From CAZWRV01 sp964636325 (lineage in GTDB: Bacteria > Verrucomicrobiota > Lentisphaeria > Victivallales > GWF2-50-93): a stretch of DNA of 26,028 bases. Every line of letters starts with the position of its first letter. Position 1 is the first letter of the stretch. The notes under the pieces are model-generated. The model was not told the DNA's origin. It saw only the letters and a list, made by a program, of their open reading frames with translations, and made no database searches. Positions 1-7,782 of the stretch are shown piece after piece. A program made the translations under genes and the position numbers. The DNA lies in contig CAZWRV010000093.1 of NCBI GenBank assembly GCA_964636325.1, positions 1 to 26,028 of the forward strand, given 5' to 3'.

Positions 1-32
1 AAGAAAAGAAGCCAGCTGTCTTGAGGCTGGCT
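1..32 (-). terminator. Intrinsic terminator of the leftward DUF6067 operon
   Basis: A perfect 7-bp stem pairs AGCCAGC at 10-16 with GCTGGCT at 26-32 around a 9-nt loop. Read on the minus strand, the stem is followed by a T-rich run (TTCTTTTCTT, positions 10 to 1). This is the classic layout of a rho-independent terminator. It lies about 90 nt beyond the TAG stop of the 1384-residue gene, and about 40 nt beyond a second in-frame stop at 73-75, so it fits as the end of the regulator-pseudopilin-glycosidase operon. Confidence 0.7.
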
Positions 33-72
33 ACATACTTCGCTGAATACTTACTTTTGCCGTCGGCATGCA

Positions 73-123
73 TCATTGCTCTCCCATCAGCTTGCCGTAT
101 TTTTCATCTTCGCGAACATCGGG
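73..123 (-). other. In-frame 16-codon tail beyond the amber stop of the DUF6067-type gene
   Basis: Immediately after the TAG at 124-126 the same frame continues PDVREDEKYGKLMGEQ and then stops at TGA (73-75). The composition is charged and protein-like, as expected for the true C-terminus of a soluble protein, and the terminator hairpin follows 41 nt later. The simplest reading is an original C-terminus cut short by a recent amber mutation. Chance is not excluded for so short a stretch. TAG is used as an ordinary stop by the helicase gene in this window, so genome-wide recoding is unlikely. Confidence 0.4.
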
Positions 124-3100
124 CTATGGGCGCCTGCATACTAGATCATCAATCGCCGCCCCCGGCATCGGGCCGAAAGCGAACATGGAAGTCCCCCAGT
201 TCTGCAACCGTGACATGTCCGGGCTTAATCCGGACTGCGCGGGCTGGATCGGCATGCCATCGGGAATGTCCGTCCGCAGCAGCTCGGAGCTGTCGGCCAG
301 CAGGATTAGCTGTTTGTCTTGCCATCTTATTTCGAGCGAGTGCCAGGATGGCTGGTCTTGAATCTTCCATCCGGCTGATGCCATTACAGTCTTGAACTGC
401 TTCGTCGGCTGCTTTGCGTCGCCTGTCAGCTCGGTCATCACCCGTTCAATGCCTACCTGTCCTTTGTCATATGAGATAATAAGCTTTTGAATGCCAGCCT
501 CGTCTGGCTGCTGGATGGTCTTGGGGCCGCGGTCGAAGGATAAAAGGCAACCGGCGCTGGCCGCACCAAGGAAAACCTGCCATTGAATGGAACCGCACTC
601 CGGGGAAATATGGTTCCGAGCGCTGAAATTCACCGTCTCATCCAGCCACATGCCGTTGCCGCTTTTGCCGGGGGCGCAGGCGACCAGCGCATCCATCCTG
701 TCGTTGAATGCATACGGATGCCCGATGGCCTCGTCCGCCACAGCTTCCCCGTTTTCGAAATGTGCCGAAAAAGTCTCGCCAGCTTTCAAGGCCTGCGGCT
801 CGATAAGGCGAACAGCCCTCCAGAGACGCCCGGGAACGGGGAGCGAGACCGCAGACCGGCGCAGTTCGAGAGGCAGGCCTGTTTCCGCGTCAAGCGCCGC
901 GGTTCTGCCCGCATCCAGCCCAAGCTTTGCGAAATCGAACTGGATTTCGGTGACACGGTTTTCGCGAACGGTGTTCACGATCCATACTAATGCCCTATGC
1001 GGATACACGAGGGCCGACGCGATGACTCCGTCGGTCTTCGGCTCCACGCCAAGCCCAGTACGCCAGTATGGCAGGAAACGGATATCGTCGCGCCAGAATT
1101 CGTTCTCCGCCGCCAACGCGTGCCAGAATGCCGTCCCGTCGCCGGCGCCGCCAATGACGTCATGAACGCCCATCCAGCCGATATACTGGTATGCCAGGAA
1201 AGGGAATTTCGGGCTATTCGTGTTTCTACTGGCCTGGCACATGGTTGTCGGAATCACTCCGAGGTTGGAGCCGCGGCCGATGCTGCGGAGGCGGCCCGCC
1301 GGCTGCGCGTCCTGATAGTCGTCGCCCTCGGATCCGCTCGGATGGGCGTCTTCGCCTTCCATGGTCACATCCGCCAGCCATGAGAAAATCGGCTGGCCGT
1401 GCGTGGAATGGAGCCAGATGTTGGGCGGCTGCTTGCCGTTGGCATTGAAAATGTAGCGCAGCCGTTTTTGGTATTCCCGCTGGCCCAGATATCCATATCC
1501 GGGCTGGATTCGTCCATCCGGCAGCACATAGGCGGTGCCTGTGAGATAGTTCCAATTGTCGCCGAGATAGTTGATGTCGAAGTATATGCCGCTCAGACCG
1601 CCCAGGCGTATCCAGCGGTCCCAATGCCATATCTCGTAGTCGTTAGGCCCCCTGGAACGGGCGACTTCGCCGCTTCCCTGGACGCCTGGCTGCTCGCCCC
1701 AGTCGGCGCACAACGGCGCGAAACTCCGGCCCTTGTAGTCCTCATAGAAGCCGAGCGCGTCCCCCGTATGGCCGACGCAGCGCACAACCTTGCGCTGGTC
1801 GGCGTCGGGATTGATCATAGTCCGCGACTTGTCCATGTCCATCGGATACGGGCTTGAGTAATAATCCCAGCATACACGCCGGTCGAAGTCAGCATAGAAC
1901 ACAGTGCGGGCCTTTGGATAATAGCGGCGATAATCGATGCTCCAAGCGCGCCAGCCGGAAGGCTGCGGCTTCTGCGGCGACACCATCCATCCGTATTCCA
2001 CGGTCGTCGGATCGCCGAGGATGCCGGGCTTGTTGATGAAGTTGATCCTCAGTATCACCTGGTCGTCCTGTGTCGTCAGTTCCTGGGTGGGCTCTTTCGG
2101 ATCCAAAACATAGCCCTTGTCGTTGTCGCCGAACCAGCAGAACCCACGCTCGGAATCGGTGAGCAGGATATAAGGCATGAAGTTGCCAAGACGCGTGCCC
2201 GCCGTGGACTCCCGCGAGTCCCATTTTTCCGGTGTGAAACCGTTGCAGGCGTTCCATCCGCCCGCCGTGGTCATGAAACAGTCCGCCTCGGATTTAGGTA
2301 TGGCGACGACAAGAGCCAGGCGCTCCACCGGGACAGGCTTCCTAGGCGCAATTGTCATTGTGTTCCTGACAAAACCGTCGAATTCGACGCGTGTCTTAAC
2401 CTGTATGTCCAAATCCCCGCAGTTCGCCGTCCCTGTAAGGTCGGCATTGGCCTCTGAAAGCTTTCTCATTACGGGCATTCCCCCTGCAACTTCCACTTCT
2501 TTGCCGTCAATCCTTGCCACGAGCCTCATCGGCCCTGAAAGCTGCTTGGCGTTCGAGTTCCATATCTCCTCGGCCAGCCCGAGCCCGTTCAGGCGATAGC
2601 GCTTGTTCCACATCGACAGAATGCCGTTGCTCCAGGCAAGGGGCGTCCATGGCGGAAGCACCTTGTCTGAAATGCCCAGATTGTGCCCCAGCCACTCGAA
2701 TTGGTAATCCATCATCCGGACGGGAACGGCGGTCGTGGCGATCTCCTTTCCAGCGGCGTCGGCAAGCGACACTTCTAAGCTGAATTCCGCAGGCTTTGGT
2801 CCGGGCAGTTCCCGCAGCGGCAAACCTGCCTGGCCTTTGCCTTTCAGCTCCTTGTTCAACTCATCGATCAGCTTGTTTTCCTCACGCGCCTTCTTGGCGC
2901 CGGCCCAATCCGCCTCGGTCTCGACAGGCAGCTTGAGAGCGGACACATCCATGGCGAACTTTGAAAAGTCATGGCGGAACGGCGCGATCGGAACTGAGAC
3001 GACAGCCTTTTTCGTCGCCAGATCGACAAGCCGCGCCTGGCCTTTTGCCGCAGCCTCGCGGTTGTCCATGTATAAACGGTCTATCTTGACGAGCAGTTTC

Positions 3101-4278
3101 TTGCTCAACGGCGCATGCTTGGCGGTGACTCCGAACGGAGCATCGTACGGGCTTTTCTTGATTTGGGCCGGTGTTCGTGTGAAACCATCCACCACAAATG
3201 GAAATAAGCTGTGATAAAGGATGGGGCCATCAGCAGTTTTAGCGGTTATCTCGCAGAACCCCTGCGGACACTTCCTGGTGGTGTCGCCGGAGGAACCCCG
3301 TTCGGCGATTTCGACTTCCGGCAGACCGGCCCGTGCGACATCGCCCTCGAGCGTGAATTCTTCGTGCCGTCCGTTTTCGACCTCGACGGCCTTCTCCATT
3401 ATCATGTCGGTGGCGGCCTGCGCGGGGCCGGCGCCGATGCGGACGGTCACTGCCACCTTGCTTTTGCCTTGCATGGGGCCGGTCACTCCCATGGGGAATT
3501 TCAGCTTGCCGGTGAAAAGGCTTTCCACGTCGTAAACCTGAACCACAGGGGTGTTCTCATGGAACCGAATCGGGCCGTGTCCGGATATGTCTTTGAATCC
3601 GCTGGTGATCCATGGTCCCCAGCGGCGGAATCCGCCGTCCTTGCCGCCGAGAACATCGGTGGAAAACAAGGCATGCCATGAGGAGCCGTCGGTGATCCGT
3701 TCTACTCCGAATGAGCGGATCGGCGCGCGCGCCTCCACAATCCAGTATTCGTCCGTCTCAGTGCTGGCAATCTCCCACCCTGCACGCCAGCCCTGGCTGG
3801 AATAGCCGAGTGAAGGAATCATTTTTATGTCGTAGACGCAGGGATACGTGTTGAAAATGGACTGGAACGTCGCCTGCGGGCTGGAAGGCGGTGTGAACCA
3901 TATCTCGTTGGAAGTGTCGAACACGACGGAAATATCGTCCTCCTCCCGGGCGTTCTTCGCCAACATGTCCCAGGTGGCGCCGCGGTAGTTCTTGATGGCT
4001 ACATAGATGAACTGGTCGTCATATGTGATGCGGTAGACGCTCTGATTGCGGGCCAGCCGCTGATGCGGGCTTCCGGGGACGACAAAGCCGGTGAGGGCCG
4101 GCGCCGCGTCCCATTCGCCCGGCTCGATCACTCCGTCAATGTGCGGAGGCTTGCCCGCCTTGGCGACAGCAATTTCGGGAAGAGGAATGCCATTTTGTCT
4201 GTCCTCTCCCGAATTCGCGGTTGTAAGACTTACGGCAATCAGCAGTCCGGCTGCCGCCCAACCCAACGCGCTTCTCAT
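124..4278 (-). CDS. Secreted CBM9-like / DUF6067-type putative glycoside hydrolase with LamG-like C-terminus
   Basis: This 1384-residue protein begins with a signal peptide (about residues 1-23, positive MRSALG start, hydrophobic core, cleavage near ANS-GED), so it acts outside the cytoplasm. Residues about 37-240 resemble a CBM9-like/DOMON sugar-binding domain, with the typical HIDGVIEPGEWDAAP opening. The centre (about 530-1130) resembles DUF6067, a GH123-related family of unproven activity; it has the FWFGDNDKGY stretch and YFDINYLGDNW around Asp901. The last 210 residues look like a concanavalin-like LamG sheet domain. AAGGAG lies 8 nt before the ATG, which supports this start. It follows an H-X9-DG pseudopilin by 82 bp and is the last gene of the leftward arm. 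The frame stays open for 16 codons beyond the TAG stop (see findings). The substrate is unknown. The export and domain outline are fairly sure; the catalytic role is inferred from the family. Confidence 0.8.
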   Translation of the reverse strand: MRSALGWAAAGLLIAVSLTTANSGEDRQNGIPLPEIAVAKAGKPPHIDGVIEPGEWDAAPALTGFVVPGSPHQRLARNQSVYRITYDDQFIYVAIKNYRGATWDMLAKNAREEDDISVVFDTSNEIWFTPPSSPQATFQSIFNTYPCVYDIKMIPSLGYSSQGWRAGWEIASTETDEYWIVEARAPIRSFGVERITDGSSWHALFSTDVLGGKDGGFRRWGPWITSGFKDISGHGPIRFHENTPVVQVYDVESLFTGKLKFPMGVTGPMQGKSKVAVTVRIGAGPAQAATDMIMEKAVEVENGRHEEFTLEGDVARAGLPEVEIAERGSSGDTTRKCPQGFCEITAKTADGPILYHSLFPFVVDGFTRTPAQIKKSPYDAPFGVTAKHAPLSKKLLVKIDRLYMDNREAAAKGQARLVDLATKKAVVSVPIAPFRHDFSKFAMDVSALKLPVETEADWAGAKKAREENKLIDELNKELKGKGQAGLPLRELPGPKPAEFSLEVSLADAAGKEIATTAVPVRMMDYQFEWLGHNLGISDKVLPPWTPLAWSNGILSMWNKRYRLNGLGLAEEIWNSNAKQLSGPMRLVARIDGKEVEVAGGMPVMRKLSEANADLTGTANCGDLDIQVKTRVEFDGFVRNTMTIAPRKPVPVERLALVVAIPKSEADCFMTTAGGWNACNGFTPEKWDSRESTAGTRLGNFMPYILLTDSERGFCWFGDNDKGYVLDPKEPTQELTTQDDQVILRINFINKPGILGDPTTVEYGWMVSPQKPQPSGWRAWSIDYRRYYPKARTVFYADFDRRVCWDYYSSPYPMDMDKSRTMINPDADQRKVVRCVGHTGDALGFYEDYKGRSFAPLCADWGEQPGVQGSGEVARSRGPNDYEIWHWDRWIRLGGLSGIYFDINYLGDNWNYLTGTAYVLPDGRIQPGYGYLGQREYQKRLRYIFNANGKQPPNIWLHSTHGQPIFSWLADVTMEGEDAHPSGSEGDDYQDAQPAGRLRSIGRGSNLGVIPTTMCQASRNTNSPKFPFLAYQYIGWMGVHDVIGGAGDGTAFWHALAAENEFWRDDIRFLPYWRTGLGVEPKTDGVIASALVYPHRALVWIVNTVRENRVTEIQFDFAKLGLDAGRTAALDAETGLPLELRRSAVSLPVPGRLWRAVRLIEPQALKAGETFSAHFENGEAVADEAIGHPYAFNDRMDALVACAPGKSGNGMWLDETVNFSARNHISPECGSIQWQVFLGAASAGCLLSFDRGPKTIQQPDEAGIQKLIISYDKGQVGIERVMTELTGDAKQPTKQFKTVMASAGWKIQDQPSWHSLEIRWQDKQLILLADSSELLRTDIPDGMPIQPAQSGLSPDMSRLQNWGTSMFAFGPMPGAAIDDLVCRRP

Positions 4279-4360
4279 GTCATGTTCTCCTTATTTCAGA
4301 CTTCTTCATGCCGGCGCATGGACACCGCCAATTGCCGGCTTGTGCCATCGGATCGGAATA

Positions 4361-5344
4361 TCATCGGACCTGGCCTTCGGCCCAGGCCCACCAGTCGCGT
4401 CCGGATTGGTGGTGCGGCAGGTTGTTCCGGTCGCCGCAGCTGTCGCCGTTCCAAGGGTCGACAGTGAACCTTTCCCAGGCAAACTGCAGGAGGACGGATC
4501 TGCGCCCGAACATGTTTGACTTGGTCTGCCCGCTCCCGTCGAAGAGCAGCAGGTTGCCGCTCCCCTTGTGCGGCACGTCGAGCGGATGCACGGCGTTCGC
4601 CCAGCCGTTCGCGAATCCGCTCCCGTCGTCCGTAGGCCAAGTGTTGTAGCAGCGGACGTCCGCCGCAAGCAGTTTCAGGCCGCCAGTGTGGTTGACCCAT
4701 GTCGGGCCGGGCGCGGCGAATCCGCCGCGCGAGCACTTTCTGCCGTATTGGTCGAGCCTGACCGCGTAGGAGGTGTCTCCGTTCGCGACGTTCATGATGG
4801 AGTCCCACTGGCCGGCCCACCAGCCGACCACATAGTCGGTGTCCCAGGCGGTTCCCCAGTGATCCGGGCCGATGTAATGTTCGCGCTGTCCCGGGCAAAG
4901 CAAGACGTTCGGACTGCTGATGTAGCCGTTTATATATAGGTTGCCCCATGCGGTGTTGTATTTGCCATACCAGTCTTTCAGGAAATGCGACGGGGAGTTG
5001 CCGTTGACGTTGTTGAACGGCAGGCAGCCGTTGCACTCGTCGGAGTAGTTGACGATCGCAAGGTAGTAGTGCTTGACCTGCGCCAGGCAGGCGGCGGTCC
5101 GCGCCTGCACCCGTGCGTTCTGCAGAGCCGGAAGCAGCATTGATGCCAGGATGGCGATTATCGCAATTACAACGAGCAGTTCGATAAGAGTAAAAGAGGA
5201 TGTCAGATTCCTGGCTCCGGTTTCGGGATGCCGGATTGCCTTGTCTTTCAGGCGGCACCTGCAGTCCCGTATAAAGCATATGCGTGTTGACTCCGCACGG
5301 TTCCATCCAAACGCTCTGAAATTGTTGAACACACGATTGAACAT
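4361..5344 (-). CDS. Type II secretion-like pseudopilin, H-X9-DG family (leftward arm)
   Basis: This 327-residue protein has the type IV prepilin/pseudopilin N-terminal signature FTLIELLVVIAIIAILASML starting at Phe51: a hydrophobic helix with Glu at +5. Near the C-terminus a His is followed by exactly nine residues and then Asp-Gly (HKGSGNLLLFDG), matching the prepilin-associated H-X9-DG domain. Such proteins are cleaved by prepilin peptidase and anchored in, or assembled at, the inner membrane; what the H-X9-DG versions do is not known. The leader is unusually long (50 residues), and residue -1 is Ser rather than the canonical Gly. A strong GGAGGAGG, 5 nt before the ATG, supports this start and no later Met exists in the leader. 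It lies between a GntR regulator (55 bp upstream) and the large secreted protein (82 bp downstream), probably in one operon. Confidence 0.88.
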   Translation of the reverse strand: MFNRVFNNFRAFGWNRAESTRICFIRDCRCRLKDKAIRHPETGARNLTSSFTLIELLVVIAIIAILASMLLPALQNARVQARTAACLAQVKHYYLAIVNYSDECNGCLPFNNVNGNSPSHFLKDWYGKYNTAWGNLYINGYISSPNVLLCPGQREHYIGPDHWGTAWDTDYVVGWWAGQWDSIMNVANGDTSYAVRLDQYGRKCSRGGFAAPGPTWVNHTGGLKLLAADVRCYNTWPTDDGSGFANGWANAVHPLDVPHKGSGNLLLFDGSGQTKSNMFGRRSVLLQFAWERFTVDPWNGDSCGDRNNLPHHQSGRDWWAWAEGQVR

Positions 5345-5399
5345 GGCGACCTCCTCCCTTCGAATTATTAAGTCAGCTCGCTAAAATTCATTTGTAAAA

Positions 5400-6458
5400 T
5401 TAAACCATCCCGCAGGATCGGCCCGGTATCAAGGTGGCTCGCATTGTGATTTTCCTGCGCGAACGCCCTTCGATCTGGGACTCCAGGTCGTCGAGCAGAG
5501 CTTTTGCGTGTTCCGCCGTGTCGAACTCGAGCCTTGTGACGGGGACGGGGGAGAATATCTCGACGCCTTTGTTGGCCCAGGAGAGCAGCGCGACATCCTG
5601 GGGGATTCTCAATCCCAGTTCAAGCAGGGCTACCACAACTCCCTCGCAGGCGCGATCATCAAAAATGAACAGTGCGTCGAACCTCGTCCTGTGGGACTTG
5701 AATATTTCCCTGGCCGTTTCATATCCGGCTGATCTGCCCACCGCGGAACCCGCAATATTGTAGTTCCATCCTTTCATGCGTTTTGATTCCTTGAGATGCT
5801 CGAGAATCTTGGCAATCATCGTCTTGTCGCCGCTGTATAAGACACCCACGTCCCTGCAGCCATTTTCAAGAAGATACCGGATTCCTTCCTCTATAAATCC
5901 CTGGTAATCATATAGCACTATGTCCTCAACAATGCTCGAAGGGACGGCGCATCCCTGCTCCAGCCACTTGTAAAGATGTTCGCCTGGAGACAAGGCGATT
6001 GCAGCCCTTATTTTCCCGTCCGCGATGTCGGCTTCAACTTCCCAGATGACATCGCCGAATTTTTTCTCATTGGAGCCGACGAGATAGACTTTGCAGTTCC
6101 ATCCCGATTTTTCCGCCGCATTTTCTATTTCCTTTAACAGGGAAAACCAAAACGTGTTGTCCGGATCCGCAAAGTCGTCAAGACCGAAAATTATTCCAAT
6201 GGTATGGCAGCAGGCGGAAGGATTTACTAGAGTTCCCCTCTTCTGCGAGCGCACTAGAAAACCTCTGCTGGTCAAGGATGCCAGGCTTTTCTGGACGGTG
6301 TGGGGGCCGACATGGAGTTTTCTTGCGATTTCCGGTGTCGGTTCCAGGCGGTCTCCCGGCTTTAATTTCCCGGAGACGATGAGATCCTCGAAATACTTCT
6401 CTATCTGCTTGTGGATGAAATTGACCGGACTTGCCTGGAAGTTTTGAGAAATTGCCAT
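5400..6458 (-). CDS. GntR-type HTH / periplasmic-binding-like transcriptional regulator (leftward arm)
   Basis: This 352-residue protein has an N-terminal GntR winged helix (about residues 12-78, with the GKLKPGDRLEPTPEIARKL and HTVQKSLASL stretches). It is followed by a LacI/PBP1-like sugar-sensing domain (about 85-350), marked by IGIIFGLDD, GSAVGRSAGYETAREIF, FDALFIFDD and the typical IPQDVALLSW motif. Regulators of this build bind a sugar through the C-terminal domain and control neighbouring catabolic genes. It heads the leftward arm and is divergent from a second, unrelated-in-detail GntR regulator. No strong Shine-Dalgarno precedes the ATG; the upstream region is very AT-rich and contains a 13-bp palindrome only 10 nt before the start, possibly an autoregulatory site. 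The family call is secure; the inducer is unknown. Confidence 0.9.
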   Translation of the reverse strand: MAISQNFQASPVNFIHKQIEKYFEDLIVSGKLKPGDRLEPTPEIARKLHVGPHTVQKSLASLTSRGFLVRSQKRGTLVNPSACCHTIGIIFGLDDFADPDNTFWFSLLKEIENAAEKSGWNCKVYLVGSNEKKFGDVIWEVEADIADGKIRAAIALSPGEHLYKWLEQGCAVPSSIVEDIVLYDYQGFIEEGIRYLLENGCRDVGVLYSGDKTMIAKILEHLKESKRMKGWNYNIAGSAVGRSAGYETAREIFKSHRTRFDALFIFDDRACEGVVVALLELGLRIPQDVALLSWANKGVEIFSPVPVTRLEFDTAEHAKALLDDLESQIEGRSRRKITMRATLIPGRSCGMV

Positions 6459-6467
6459 ATAATGCCT

Positions 6468-6480
6468 ATTATATTATAAT
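6468..6480. promoter_or_regulatory. Candidate operator palindrome before the leftward GntR gene
   Basis: ATTATA and TATAAT form a perfect 13-bp palindrome around a central T, ending 10 nt before the ATG of the leftward regulator. It has the same 6-1-6 layout as the GTGTAT-A-ATACAC site on the other side of the divergon, but a different sequence, so the two regulators may have distinct sites. AT-rich palindromes also occur by chance and as promoter boxes. Confidence 0.3.
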
Positions 6481-6552
6481 ATGTTAAATATGGTAAAATA
6501 TATTTTTCCAAATTTCAAGCCCCGAAAAAAACATATTTCTATGAAATGGAGC

Positions 6553-6580
6553 TTGAAACTTTGCTGGCCGTGTGTATAAT
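6553..6580 (+). promoter_or_regulatory. Sigma70-like promoter of the rightward GntR gene
   Basis: TTGAAA (6553-6558, five of six consensus positions) and a perfect TATAAT (6575-6580) are separated by 16 bp. The predicted transcript would start near 6587, about 27 nt before the ATG at 6614. The -35 hexamer lies inside the right half of the dispersed inverted repeat, and the -10 lies inside the palindrome, so regulator binding would block RNA polymerase. Confidence 0.55.
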
Positions 6581-6601
6581 ACACCTATACACCAATACAT
6601 A
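6572..6601. promoter_or_regulatory. Candidate operator: palindrome plus three 8-bp direct repeats
   Basis: GTGTAT and ATACAC form a perfect palindrome around one central A (6572-6584), covering the -10 box. Three consecutive 8-bp units then follow: AATACACC (6578-6585), TATACACC (6586-6593) and AATACATA (6594-6601), ending at the ribosome binding site. The position over the -10 and the initially transcribed region suggests repression, probably by one of the two flanking GntR proteins. This is inferred from position and symmetry only. Confidence 0.45.
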
Positions 6602-6613
6602 GGAACTGCGCAG

Positions 6614-7657
6614 ATGGATGTTTTGTCAAGGCCGATAGAGATGATAACTAAGTTCGAGCAGTTCTCGGACTATCTTGAGGATTCGATCAGGAAGGGCAGG
6701 TTCAAGCCCGGGGAGAAGATTCCGTCGGAGCGCGACTTCGCCAGGCGGTTCGGGATGAGCCACATGACGGTGAACAAGGCTGTCGCGGGGCTTGTCGCCA
6801 GGAATCTTCTTAGGCGCATCCACGGGGAGGGCACCTATGTTTCAGAAGCGCCCAGGACGCTTGTCTCGCGGACGGTTGTCTCCATAATCGAGACGAGGCA
6901 GGAGCACCATGCGCAGTTCATCGGGGTGCTTCCGGGGATGCTTGCGCTTAGGGACTATTCGCCGGCGGTCTACGACATGTGGGACGCCGTCAAGATAAAG
7001 GAGTCTCTGAGGGATCTGTTACAGGACGCTCCCAAGGGCGTCATAATAGACGGGACCGCCCTGGTCCCATACGATATCCTTGACGATCTGGCGGCGGAGA
7101 CGCATCTTGTGTTCATCAACCGCTTCGAAGGGAGGAAGAGATATGACGCCTCATACGTCATATCCGACTATTTCGAGGGGGGCTGTATGGCGGTGCGGCA
7201 TCTTCTTGGGCTAGGGCGCAGGAGGTTGATGGTTGCGGCGCCTCACTTCAAGCCTGGCTGGACGGCCGAGCTGTATGTCAGGGGCGCCACCAAGGCTCTT
7301 GATGAGGCGGGGCTGCTGAAGTCGGCGGTCTTCCTGCACGAGGACAGCCCGTCCGATGAGAGGCTCGCAAAGATTTTTTCCCCCAGGACGCGTCCCGACG
7401 GCATCGTCTCGCTTAGCGATTCGCTTCTGATGCGTGTCGGGAAGTTTGCCCAGGGGGCCGGGTTGCGAGTCCCGGACGATGTCGCGACGATCGGCTACTT
7501 CAACACCCCCTGGGCCGAGGCCTCCGACATGACGTCGCTTTCGATCCGCGCGGGGCTTATCTGCGAGAAGGCGGTGGAATCCATCACCAGCGGCAGGAAG
7601 ATAAACATGAAGGTCAAGCCGGAGTTCGTTTTCAGGAAATCGTGCCCCGCCGGATGA
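6614..7657 (+). CDS. GntR-type HTH / periplasmic-binding-like transcriptional regulator (rightward arm)
   Basis: This 347-residue protein has an N-terminal GntR winged helix (about residues 10-80: GRFKPGEKIPSERDFARRFGMSHMTVNKAVAGL, then a GEGTYV wing). A PBP1/LacI-like ligand domain follows (about 90-345, with the VPDDVATIGYFNTPWAE motif). The frame is open further upstream to a GTG at 6572, but that lies inside the -10 box. ATG 6614 has AGGAA 8 nt before it and is preferred. It heads the rightward arm, 125 bp before the first DUF4838 gene. It shares architecture but little sequence with the leftward regulator, so the pair is not a recent duplication. It probably senses a sugar released by the exported enzymes and controls one or both arms. 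Confidence 0.9.
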   Translation: MDVLSRPIEMITKFEQFSDYLEDSIRKGRFKPGEKIPSERDFARRFGMSHMTVNKAVAGLVARNLLRRIHGEGTYVSEAPRTLVSRTVVSIIETRQEHHAQFIGVLPGMLALRDYSPAVYDMWDAVKIKESLRDLLQDAPKGVIIDGTALVPYDILDDLAAETHLVFINRFEGRKRYDASYVISDYFEGGCMAVRHLLGLGRRRLMVAAPHFKPGWTAELYVRGATKALDEAGLLKSAVFLHEDSPSDERLAKIFSPRTRPDGIVSLSDSLLMRVGKFAQGAGLRVPDDVATIGYFNTPWAEASDMTSLSIRAGLICEKAVESITSGRKINMKVKPEFVFRKSCPAG

Positions 7658-7782
7658 AGGGGGAGCCAAATGGTAAGTCAGTCATCGGGGACGGCGTTCG
7701 GTTTTATGGAGCTTGGAAACTGAAATCTCTTCTTGCCTCAAATGCATTGATTTCGGTACATATAACAGGTATGGAGGACGTC

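Larger units (their letters stand above)
6459..6613. promoter_or_regulatory. Divergent control region between the two GntR regulators
   Basis: This 155-bp AT-rich spacer separates two divergent regulator genes and must hold both promoters. It contains a 13-bp palindrome on the left (6468-6480), a dispersed inverted repeat TTTCAAGC (6513-6520) / GCTTGAAA (6551-6558), and, on the right, a good sigma70-like promoter overlapped by a 13-bp palindrome and three 8-bp direct repeats. On the minus strand two overlapping TATAAT hexamers (6468-6473 and 6473-6478) are candidate -10 boxes, but no convincing -35 accompanies them. Confidence 0.6.

Noticed and set aside
4310..4339. GCCGGC…GCCGGC pair between the pseudopilin and the DUF6067-type gene
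   Set aside because: A six-base self-complementary GC word recurring at 24 nt is easily explained by chance in this composition, and there is no T-tract.
4296..5306. 336-codon frame overlapping the leftward pseudopilin on the same strand
   Set aside because: It is rich in Arg and Gln with no domain, while the overlapping frame has a clear prepilin helix, H-X9-DG motif and strong ribosome site.
6572..6613. GTG at 6572 as start of the rightward GntR gene
   Set aside because: It lies in the -10/operator region and lacks a ribosome site; ATG 6614 has one and keeps the full winged helix.
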